The notes under the pieces are model-generated. The model saw nothing but the letters and a program-made list of their open reading frames with translations, was not told where the DNA came from and searched no databases. 64,000 bases of DNA, taken from NCBI GenBank assembly GCA_964639255.1, contig CAZXDP010000007.1, forward strand, positions 10,492 to 74,491, written 5' to 3'. Below, piece after piece: positions 54,146-61,882 of the stretch. The position numbers and the translations under genes were made by a program. Each line of letters begins with the position of its first letter. Position 1 is the first letter of the stretch. This stretch comes from NZQO01 sp964639255 (GTDB lineage: Bacteria; Bacteroidota; Bacteroidia; Flavobacteriales; Flavobacteriaceae).

Positions 54146-54298
54146 ATGTCATTACTTACTATTATTCTGAACATTTTATTGCCGCCCTTGGCCGTATTTT
54201 TAAAGCACGGCCTTAGCACGGTTTTTCTAATCAATTTAATATTAACCTTGATTTTCTGGTTGCCAGGGGTTATCCACGCATTTATTGTAAACCAGTAA
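54146..54298 (+). CDS. YqaE/Pmp3 family small membrane protein
   Basis: 50-aa two-helix protein (MSLLTIILNILLPPLAVFL, then LINLILTLIFWLPGVIHAF) with the Pmp3 signature LPPLAVFLKHG and PGVIHAF. Pmp3 family members are small proteolipids tied to membrane potential and salt or cold stress in yeast and plants. ATG at 54146, TAA at 54296-54298. It is 36 nt upstream of an acidic lipoprotein gene, probably one transcript. Confidence 0.85.
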   Translation: MSLLTIILNILLPPLAVFLKHGLSTVFLINLILTLIFWLPGVIHAFIVNQ

Positions 54299-54334
54299 TT
54301 TATAAAATCACTAATAAATTTAAAATTAAATATC

Positions 54335-54913
54335 ATGAAGAAGATACTTTTTGCAATTACAATAGCCACTTTTACTTTAGGTAGCTGCGATCTCGACAAG
54401 ACACGGGAAGCAGAGTTGCCAGAGGTCGATGTGGATATTGATGCCGAGGAAGGACAACTACCGGCCTACGATGTAGATTGGGCGAATATCGATATCGGTA
54501 CCACTACGGAAGTAGTAGAAGTGCCTAAGGTGGTTGTGGTAATGGAGGAAGAGGAAATTGAAGTTCCCACCATCGATGTTGATATGCCCGATGAAGATAA
54601 AGAGGAACGGAGCCTTATCGTAGAAGCTGAAGTAGACGATACCGAACACGATATCGAAATTCAGGAAATTCGGGCCAGTGAACGCAGACTTTACGTTATC
54701 GCTACTCTGGAAGCCCTAGAGACCGAATTAGGCGATAAAACCATGCGCGTGCAAGATCAAGTAAATTTAAATGCACCCAATCTTGATGTGCAATACATTA
54801 TAGTAGGAGAGAAGCCGAACAGAGTCTATAACGATCGTAATATGTACGTTTCTTCTATGGCAAATTTACCCGAACGTGTTAAGAACGCTACAACTATATA
54901 CTCACGTTCGTAA
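54335..54913 (+). CDS. Very acidic lipoprotein paired with Pmp3 protein
   Basis: 192-aa predicted lipoprotein (lipobox LGSC, Cys19). The mature part is extremely acidic with repeated xVDVD/DVDW/IDVDM units and an EEEEI run (residues 25-95), then a more ordinary C-terminus (residues 110-192, SERRLYVIATLEAL). No enzyme motif. It lies 36 nt after the Pmp3 gene and is followed by a terminator. A role in metal, salt or envelope stress is inference. Confidence 0.65.
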   Translation: MKKILFAITIATFTLGSCDLDKTREAELPEVDVDIDAEEGQLPAYDVDWANIDIGTTTEVVEVPKVVVVMEEEEIEVPTIDVDMPDEDKEERSLIVEAEVDDTEHDIEIQEIRASERRLYVIATLEALETELGDKTMRVQDQVNLNAPNLDVQYIIVGEKPNRVYNDRNMYVSSMANLPERVKNATTIYSRS

Positions 54914-54940
54914 AACTAATTGCTTACGAAATGGAATTTT

Positions 54941-54969
54941 AAAAGCCTCCCCGAAAGGGAAGGCTTTTT
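54941..54969 (+). terminator. Intrinsic terminator after the acidic lipoprotein gene
   Basis: AAAAGCCTCCC / GGGAAGGCTTTT with a GAAA-containing loop and a T run. It separates this unit from the metal cluster. Confidence 0.83.
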
Positions 54970-55022
54970 CATTTCGTTGTATGTCAGAATGTTAAATCTT
55001 AAGAATTTCCGCTAGTTTTAGC

Positions 55023-55030
55023 TATTTTTG
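55023..55030 (+). promoter_or_regulatory. Candidate -7 element next to the HYC_CC_PP start codon
   Basis: TATTTTTG, a full TAnnTTTG match. The distance to the ATG at 55036 is only 5 nt, so transcription would start within a base or two of the start codon, giving a leaderless or nearly leaderless mRNA. No clear -33 box. Confidence 0.4.
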
Positions 55031-55035
55031 TTCTT

Positions 55036-55455
55036 ATGAAAAACGTCGTCCGCACTTGGGGATCCATTATTATGGCATTTGTAGTGCTGTTCACTACTAT
55101 GTCATTTACTGTGGATATGCACTATTGCGGGGATTCTTTGGTCGACTTCAGTTTCTTCACAATAGCGGAGGATTGTGGAATGGCAAACCCCCAGTCTTCC
55201 AAGAGTTGTGAAAATCCTTCAATGAGCGAGACATCATGTTGCTCAGGCCAAAAAATTGTAAAAGAAAGTAGCGACGACCTTAAAATAGCATTCAACAAAC
55301 TTACTTTTGAGCAACAGACTTTTGTTGCCACATTTTTCTACACCTTTGTCAATCTTTTTGAGGGATTGGACGCTAATTTCGTTCCCTACAAAGACTATTC
55401 ACCCCCCTTTATTGAACGGGACGTTCAAGTACTCTACGAGACCTATCTAATTTGA
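55036..55455 (+). CDS. HYC_CC_PP family protein
   Basis: 139-aa protein of the flavobacterial HYC_CC_PP family, named for motifs that are all here: HYC in DMHYCGD (29-31), CC in TSCCSG (68-69) and PP in YSPPF (about 124). There is an N-terminal hydrophobic segment (residues 8-24) and four more cysteines, which fits an exported metal- or thiol-handling protein. Its position before CusA suggests a metal sensor or chaperone role; that is inference. Confidence 0.8.
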   Translation: MKNVVRTWGSIIMAFVVLFTTMSFTVDMHYCGDSLVDFSFFTIAEDCGMANPQSSKSCENPSMSETSCCSGQKIVKESSDDLKIAFNKLTFEQQTFVATFFYTFVNLFEGLDANFVPYKDYSPPFIERDVQVLYETYLI

Positions 55456-55476
55456 TTTTTAGACAATAACCTTTTA

Positions 55477-55506
55477 GCCCTGTCCCGAATGAGCGGGATT
55501 CTGGGC
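55477..55506 (+). repeat. Hairpin before the RND pump gene
   Basis: GCCC-TG-TCCCG-AATGAG-CGGGA-TTC-TGGGC: a nested stem (4 bp outer, 5 bp inner) in the 123-nt gap between HYC_CC_PP and cusA. A short T-rich stretch follows, so partial termination or mRNA stabilisation are both possible. Confidence 0.45.
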
Positions 55507-55578
55507 ACGTTTTGTTGTATTCAACTTTCAGAATTTCACCAAGACCACTATTGTATAACTGTCTAATTATCATTTTAT

Positions 55579-58500
55579 ATGCTGAACAAAGGCATAAAAT
55601 TCCTTATAGAAAACAAGCTCGTTGCGGTATTGATGCTCGCCCTGTTCGTGGGTTGGGGTATCGTGAACGCACCTTTTAATTGGGACACCGGAATACTTCC
55701 TAACGATCCTGTGGCCGTAGATGCCATACCCGATATTGGCGAAAACCAACAGATTGTTTTTACCAAATGGCAAGGCCGTTCCCCCCAGGATATTGAAGAC
55801 CAAATCACCTATCCGCTTACCACTTCATTATTAGGAATACCTGGCGTTAAGACTATCCGTAGTTCCTCGATGTTCGGGTTTTCAAGCATTTACATAATTT
55901 TTGAAGAGGATATTGAATTCTACTGGTCGCGTAGCCGTATCCTTGAAAAGCTCAATTCGCTACCCAGCGGTCTATTGCCCGAGGGTGTGAATCCCGCCTT
56001 GGGTCCGGATGCTACGGGATTGGGACAGATTTTTTGGTACACGCTCGAAGGTCGCGATAGCGATGGGAACGTCACGGGCGGATGGGCTTTACAGGAACTT
56101 CGCAGCATACAGGATTATTATGTGAAATATGCGCTCTCTTCTGCAAGTGGTGTTTCAGAAGTGGCTTCCATAGGTGGTTATGTTCAGGAATACCAAGTGG
56201 ACGTTGACCCTGAAAAGATGCGGCAATACAACATCGGTCTGGCCGATATCGTGAAAGCTGTAAAGGAAAGCAATCAGGACATTGGTGCGCAAACTTTGGA
56301 AATGAACAAGGCCGAATACTTGGTGCGTGGCTTGGGGTATGTTAAATCTATAGAAGATATTGAGAATGCCGTTGTCACTTCTGAAGGTTATACCTCCATA
56401 CGAATAAAAGATATCGCACGAGTGCATTTAGGTCCGGCGCCTCGTCGCGGTATTTTGGACAAGGAAGGGGCCGAAGTCGTGGGCGGTGTGGTGGTAGCCC
56501 GCTACGGTGCCAATCCGCTGGAAGTCATCAATAACGTTAAAGACCAGATCAATCAAATAAGCTCGGGACTTCCTACCAAGGAATTGGCCGATGGTCGAAC
56601 CTCACAAGTGACCATCGTTCCCTTTTACGACCGTACCGAACTAATTCAAGAAACGTTAGGGACGCTTAACGAGGCCCTGACCTTGGAAATCCTAATTACC
56701 ATTTTGGTCATTATCATTATGGTATTCAATCTAAGAGCATCCATATTGATTTCCGGATTATTGCCCGTGGCGGTCTTAATGGTGTTCATTACGATGAAGC
56801 TCTTTAATGTAGATGCTAACATCGTGGCACTTTCAGGTATTGCCATTGCCATCGGCACAATGGTCGATGTCGGGGTCATCCTTGCCGAAAATATGATTCG
56901 CCATCTGGAAGACGAAGACCTACGGGTAAACAAAAATGGCCAGCCTTATACCACAAACGAAATCATCTACAACGCCACTGCCGAAGTTTCGGGTGCCATT
57001 GTTACAGCCGTAATGACAACGATTATTAGTTTTCTTCCCGTGTTCACAATGATTGGTGCCGAAGGAAAACTCTTCCGGCCATTGGCGTTTACCAAGACAA
57101 TGGCATTGGCCGCTGCACTCGTTATTGCGCTGTTTCTTATTCCGCCATTCGCGGCGACTTTCTTTAGAAAAACCGAAATGCGAGAGCGGCTCAAATATGT
57201 TATCAATGGACTTTTGATTTTATTGGGAATTACCGCCGTGATTTTTGGGTATTGGATAGGCTTGGTGCTTGTCGCTTTTGGCGCGGTGGCCATTCTAGCA
57301 ATGCGTGTTTCGCTTTCGCAGAAGCAAAAAAATCTCATCAATACGACTATCGCCACCACCGCAGTTGTGTTTCTATTGGCCGAGTACTGGCGACCGCTTG
57401 GCTTCGACCGCAGCCTGATAATGAACCTTCTTTTTGTTTCGATAAGCTGTTTCGGCGTGCTGGGCATTTTCTCGTTACTGCGTAAATATTACGATAGTAT
57501 ACTGAAATGGGCCTTGCAAAACAGGTTGTTGTTTCTGATGATTCCCACAACATTGCTCGTTCTTGGTTTCATTATTATGCGGAACACGGGCAAAGAATTT
57601 ATGCCCGCGCTCAACGAAGGCTCATTCCTGTTGATGCCCACATCGCTACCGCACGCGGGCGTTGAGGAAAACAAAAGGGTCTTGCAACAATTGGATATGG
57701 CGGTGGCTACTATTCCTGAAATCGAGACTGTCGTCGGCAAGGCAGGCCGCACCGAATCAGCACTTGACCCAGCACCGCTCTCAATGTACGAAAACGTAAT
57801 TCAGTACAAATCTGAATATATGCACAACGCTTCAGGCGAGCGGCAGCGCTATCGGGTAAACGATGATGGTCTATTCGTACTGAAAAACGATAAATTTCAT
57901 ATTAATCCGAATAATGAAGTAGAAAGCGATGCCAACTATGAAGCCTCCCAATTGCAAACTACCATCACAAGAAACGAATTGATTCCGGATAACGAGGGCG
58001 AGTACTACCGAAACTGGCGACCTGAAATTCAAAGTCCGGATGACATCTGGAACGAAATCGTTCGGGTCACTAAACTGCCTGGTGTCACATCCGCACCCAA
58101 GTTACAGCCTATTGAAACAAGATTGGTAATGCTCCAAACGGGTATGCGCGCACCTATGGGTATCAAGGTCAAGGGTCAGGACTTACGGGAAATCGAAGCG
58201 TTCGGATTGGAACTCGAAGAAATCTTGAAACAGGCCGAAGGCGTAAAAGAACAGGCCGTCTTCGCCGACCGCATTGTTGGGAAACCCTATTTGTTGGTTG
58301 ACATAAAACGGGAACAGTTGGTGCGTTACGGTGTTTCGATTATGGACGTGCAGGAAATTCTGCAAGTGGCCGTGGGCGGGATGCCCCTGACCCAGACTGT
58401 CGAGGGCAGGGAACGCTATGCGGTAAGGGTGCGCTACCCTCGTGAGCTGCGTGATAATCCGACTGACCTGAAAAACATCTACGTTCCCGTGGAAAAAGGA

Positions 58501-59328
58501 AGTCCTGTTCCACTAGGCGAATTGGTTGATATTCGATATGAGCAAGGGCCGCAGGTCATCAAAAGCGAGGATACGTTTTTAGTGGGTTACGTACTCTTCG
58601 ACAAATTGGACGGTTTTGCTGAAGTGGATGTGGTGGAAAACGCACAGGCATTAATTCAAGAAAAGATCGACAACGGCGAACTCACCGTTCCCAAGGGCAT
58701 TAGCTACCAATTTACGGGCACATATGAAAACCAGTTACGTGCCGAAAAAACCTTGTCCATCGTGGTTCCGCTGTGCTTGGTTATCATTTTTCTAATTCTA
58801 TACTTTCAGTTCAAATCGGTCACCACTTCATTAATGGTATTTACCGCCATTGCAGTGGCCTTCGCAGGCGGCTTTGTGATGATATGGCTGTACGGTCAGG
58901 ACTGGTTCCTCAATTTTAACCTGTTCGGTGAAAACTTACGTGAACTGTTCAACATAAAGACCATCAATCTGAGCGTTGCGGTCTGGGTCGGGTTCATTGC
59001 ACTCTTCGGAATCGCTACGGATGACGGTGTGGTGATGGCAACCTATCTCGACCAGTCTTTCGATAATGAAAAGCCGAACGACAAACCGGGAATTCGTCAA
59101 GCTACCCGTGAAGCTGCGGGCAAGCGCATCCGCCCTTGTTTGATGACCACGGTAACGACCGTTCTGGCATTGTTGCCCGTATTGACATCCACAGGAAAGG
59201 GAAGCAATATAATGATTCCGATGGCCATTCCCATTGTGGGCGGGATGCTAATTGATGTAACCTCCTATTTCCTGTTGCCCGTACTATATAGCTGGCGGGA
59301 AGAATACCAACTTAAACGAGCAAACTGA
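55579..59328 (+). CDS. cusA: CusA/CzcA family heavy-metal RND efflux pump
   Basis: 1249-aa inner-membrane proton-driven pump exporting Cu(I)/Ag(I) or similar. N-terminal helix, periplasmic pore domains, and the proton relay in TM4 (MVDVGVILAENMIRHLE) and TM10-11 (FGIATDDGVVMATYL). The protein is longer than E. coli CusA (1047): two insertions stand out, one with extra hydrophobic segments after FFRKTEM (about residues 530-640) and one in the second pore domain (about 740-830). These are seen in Bacteroidota homologues as far as I recall. The stop overlaps the TolC start (TGATG). Confidence 0.92.
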   Translation: MLNKGIKFLIENKLVAVLMLALFVGWGIVNAPFNWDTGILPNDPVAVDAIPDIGENQQIVFTKWQGRSPQDIEDQITYPLTTSLLGIPGVKTIRSSSMFGFSSIYIIFEEDIEFYWSRSRILEKLNSLPSGLLPEGVNPALGPDATGLGQIFWYTLEGRDSDGNVTGGWALQELRSIQDYYVKYALSSASGVSEVASIGGYVQEYQVDVDPEKMRQYNIGLADIVKAVKESNQDIGAQTLEMNKAEYLVRGLGYVKSIEDIENAVVTSEGYTSIRIKDIARVHLGPAPRRGILDKEGAEVVGGVVVARYGANPLEVINNVKDQINQISSGLPTKELADGRTSQVTIVPFYDRTELIQETLGTLNEALTLEILITILVIIIMVFNLRASILISGLLPVAVLMVFITMKLFNVDANIVALSGIAIAIGTMVDVGVILAENMIRHLEDEDLRVNKNGQPYTTNEIIYNATAEVSGAIVTAVMTTIISFLPVFTMIGAEGKLFRPLAFTKTMALAAALVIALFLIPPFAATFFRKTEMRERLKYVINGLLILLGITAVIFGYWIGLVLVAFGAVAILAMRVSLSQKQKNLINTTIATTAVVFLLAEYWRPLGFDRSLIMNLLFVSISCFGVLGIFSLLRKYYDSILKWALQNRLLFLMIPTTLLVLGFIIMRNTGKEFMPALNEGSFLLMPTSLPHAGVEENKRVLQQLDMAVATIPEIETVVGKAGRTESALDPAPLSMYENVIQYKSEYMHNASGERQRYRVNDDGLFVLKNDKFHINPNNEVESDANYEASQLQTTITRNELIPDNEGEYYRNWRPEIQSPDDIWNEIVRVTKLPGVTSAPKLQPIETRLVMLQTGMRAPMGIKVKGQDLREIEAFGLELEEILKQAEGVKEQAVFADRIVGKPYLLVDIKREQLVRYGVSIMDVQEILQVAVGGMPLTQTVEGRERYAVRVRYPRELRDNPTDLKNIYVPVEKGSPVPLGELVDIRYEQGPQVIKSEDTFLVGYVLFDKLDGFAEVDVVENAQALIQEKIDNGELTVPKGISYQFTGTYENQLRAEKTLSIVVPLCLVIIFLILYFQFKSVTTSLMVFTAIAVAFAGGFVMIWLYGQDWFLNFNLFGENLRELFNIKTINLSVAVWVGFIALFGIATDDGVVMATYLDQSFDNEKPNDKPGIRQATREAAGKRIRPCLMTTVTTVLALLPVLTSTGKGSNIMIPMAIPIVGGMLIDVTSYFLLPVLYSWREEYQLKRAN

Positions 59329-60548
59329 TGAAAAATATAATAGTCATAATGGGTCTACTATTTGTTTCCGCATTCGCGAAAGCACAGAAATTACAATCCT
59401 ACATACAGGAAGCGGAAGCGAACAATCCCGTTATCCAAGCATACGAACTTCGATACAACATCGCACAGGAAAAGGGCAATGAGGTCAATACGCTACCTAA
59501 TACTGTGGTAAGCGCAGGATACTTTGTAAGCGAACCCGAAACCCGAACGGGTGCACAACGGGCACGATTTTCAATTTCGCAGATGTTGCCATGGTTCGGT
59601 ACCATAACGGCTCGTGAAAATTATGCCAGCTCTATGGCCGAAACCGAATTTGTGGAAGTTGCCATTGCCAAGCGGAAACTGGCACTTTCGGTCGCCCAGT
59701 CTTATTATCAACTGTATGCCAACAAGGCAAAGCAAAACGTATTGGACGAAAACATCCAACTCTTAGAAACCTACGAACGGTTGGCATTGACTTCGGTTGA
59801 AATTGGAAAAGCCTCTGTGGTGGATGTTCTTAAATTGCAGATTCGACAGAACGAATTGCAGCAACAAAGGGAAGTCTTGCAGGAAGAGTATTTGGCCGAA
59901 CAGGTCAGCTTCAACAACCTTTTGAACCGAAAGGAAAGCATAGCTGTTGAGGTTGTCCCAGAAATGACCATCCCCACGGAAGACCCGATGTATAATGAAG
60001 AAGGTCTAGCGCTCCATCCCGAATTGCTCAAATACGATAAACTTTACGAGTCCATCGAACAATCCGAATTGCTCAATCAGAAAGAAAGTGCCCCGAACAT
60101 CGGCTTTGGATTGGACTATATGCCTGTTTCGGAACGACCGGAAATGACCTTTAGCGATAACGGCAAGGATATCGTAATGCCGATGATATCGGTCTCCATC
60201 CCTATTTTCAACAGCCGTTATTCCTCTATTTCCAAACAGAATGACTTGAAACAACTAGAAATCGAATCACAGAAATCAGAACGGTTGAACACATTGGAAA
60301 CTGCTTTCGCGAAAGCAACATCGCAACGCAATCAGGCCCGCATCCAGTTCAACACCCAAGAGAAGAATCTCAAACAGGCCAAGGATGCCGAGGAAAATTT
60401 AATAAAGAATTACGAGACCGGGACCATCGATTTTAACGATGTGCTGGACATTCAGGAATTGCAGCTGAAATTTCAGATGAACCAAATCGAGTCGGTGCGG
60501 ATGTACTATGCACAGTCTGCGATTATAAATTATTTAATGAATACCTAA
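59328..60548 (+). CDS. TolC family outer-membrane efflux protein
   Basis: 406-aa TolC-like protein with a signal peptide (SAFAKAQ) and two coiled-coil halves typical of outer-membrane factor channels (for example VAQSYYQLYANKAKQNVLDENIQ). It would take metal from the RND pump out of the cell. Length is near the family minimum. It overlaps cusA by one base. The gene carries the 12-mer TTCGCGAAAGCA twice (59373 and 60306). Confidence 0.9.
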   Translation: MKNIIVIMGLLFVSAFAKAQKLQSYIQEAEANNPVIQAYELRYNIAQEKGNEVNTLPNTVVSAGYFVSEPETRTGAQRARFSISQMLPWFGTITARENYASSMAETEFVEVAIAKRKLALSVAQSYYQLYANKAKQNVLDENIQLLETYERLALTSVEIGKASVVDVLKLQIRQNELQQQREVLQEEYLAEQVSFNNLLNRKESIAVEVVPEMTIPTEDPMYNEEGLALHPELLKYDKLYESIEQSELLNQKESAPNIGFGLDYMPVSERPEMTFSDNGKDIVMPMISVSIPIFNSRYSSISKQNDLKQLEIESQKSERLNTLETAFAKATSQRNQARIQFNTQEKNLKQAKDAEENLIKNYETGTIDFNDVLDIQELQLKFQMNQIESVRMYYAQSAIINYLMNT

Positions 60549-60597
60549 TGGCAAAATAGACCCCTTAGGCTTAAGTTAGGTCTAAATTAATACAACT

Positions 60598-61824
60598 ATG
60601 AACGACTTTTTAAAACAATGGTGCGAAGCCGCCTACACCACAACGGGATTCTTCTGGATGGCACTTTGGGCGTTTATCTTAGGCTACATCATCAGCAGTA
60701 TGATACAAATTTTCGTGACCGAAAAACGGATGCAAAAAGCGATGGGCGAAGATGAAGGGAAAAGTGTAGCCTTGGGAACGTTTTTTGGTTTCATAAGCAG
60801 TTCATGCAGTTTTGCGGCGCTGGCAAGTGCAAAATCCTTGTTCAAAAAAGGCGCAAGCTTTGTCTCGTCAATAGCCTTCCTTTTGGCATCGACCAATTTG
60901 GTCATCGAACTAGGGATTATCATTTCTATTTTCTTGGGGTGGCAATTCGTGGTAGGGGAGTATGTGGGTGGTCTGTTGTTAATATTGATTAGCTGGATGC
61001 TTGTTCGGATCATCAATCCTAAAAAACTCATTGAAAAAGCGAGAAAGAATCTGGAAGGACAGGATTACGATGAGATGGACGCTTCAAAGGATTGGAAAAA
61101 ACAGATTCAAAACGAGGACAGTTGGGCCAGGGTCGCCAAGAAATATAAGATGGAATGGCAAATGGTCTGGAAGGATGTCACGGTTGGCTTTACCATTGCC
61201 GGAATAGTAGCCGCATTCGTGCCCGATTCCTTTTTCCAGACCCTTTTCAAAAACAGCGGCCAGGGCAAAACAGATTTTACCTTCTTCGAAATCCTGGAAC
61301 ATATAATCGTCGGTCCGGTGGCTGCATTTCTCACCTTCATCGGCTCGATGGGAAATATCCCGTTGGCTGCTTTGCTCTTTGGCAAAGGTGTAAGCTTCGC
61401 AGGGGTGATGGCTTTTATTTTTAGTGATTTGGTGGTCTTTCCCGTACTGCGCATCAATGCGAAATATTATGGTTGGAAGATGTCATTTTTCATTCTGTTT
61501 TTGCTTTTCACGGCATTAGTTGGTACTTCGTTGGCCCTGCATTATGGTTTCGATTTGTTGGGAATGCTGCCCGACCCGTCACAGGTCAAGATTCAGGATA
61601 AGGAACATTTCAAGATTGACTATACCTTCTTTTTGAACATCGCCTTTCTTGTAATTTCAGGATACCTAATTTATCTAGGATTCTATAAGAAAAAGGATGT
61701 GGAACACTCCATGAGCGAAATGGCACCCAAAAGTCCCTTACTCGAAACTATTTTAAAATATGCGGCATTTATCTGTTATGTATGGCTTGCGGGGGGACTT
61801 ATCGTAAGGTTTTTAATTGAATAA
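60598..61824 (+). CDS. Permease of the ArsP / SO_0444 type
   Basis: 408-aa membrane protein with about ten helices. The motif SSSCSFAALASAKSLFKKGA with ASTNLVIELG is typical of the permease family that includes ArsP (organoarsenical efflux) and SO_0444-type Cu/Zn efflux proteins. A cytosolic loop at about 140-190 is charged. In the present context Cu or Zn efflux is the best guess. Short hairpins lie before and after it (60559-60583 and 61835-61859). Confidence 0.85.
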   Translation: MNDFLKQWCEAAYTTTGFFWMALWAFILGYIISSMIQIFVTEKRMQKAMGEDEGKSVALGTFFGFISSSCSFAALASAKSLFKKGASFVSSIAFLLASTNLVIELGIIISIFLGWQFVVGEYVGGLLLILISWMLVRIINPKKLIEKARKNLEGQDYDEMDASKDWKKQIQNEDSWARVAKKYKMEWQMVWKDVTVGFTIAGIVAAFVPDSFFQTLFKNSGQGKTDFTFFEILEHIIVGPVAAFLTFIGSMGNIPLAALLFGKGVSFAGVMAFIFSDLVVFPVLRINAKYYGWKMSFFILFLLFTALVGTSLALHYGFDLLGMLPDPSQVKIQDKEHFKIDYTFFLNIAFLVISGYLIYLGFYKKKDVEHSMSEMAPKSPLLETILKYAAFICYVWLAGGLIVRFLIE

Positions 61825-61834
61825 ATAAGCAGAC

Positions 61835-61859
61835 CTAACAGGATTTTGAAACCCGTTAG
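61835..61859 (+). repeat. Inverted repeat between the permease and the P-type ATPase
   Basis: CTAACaGG ... CCGTTAG imperfect stem-loop in the 58-nt gap. It resembles the 'CCTGACAGG...CCTGTCAGG' palindromes I know from intergenic regions of flavobacteria. Possible attenuator or processing site. Confidence 0.4.
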
Positions 61860-61882
61860 ATTAAAAATATTAAATAAGAAAA

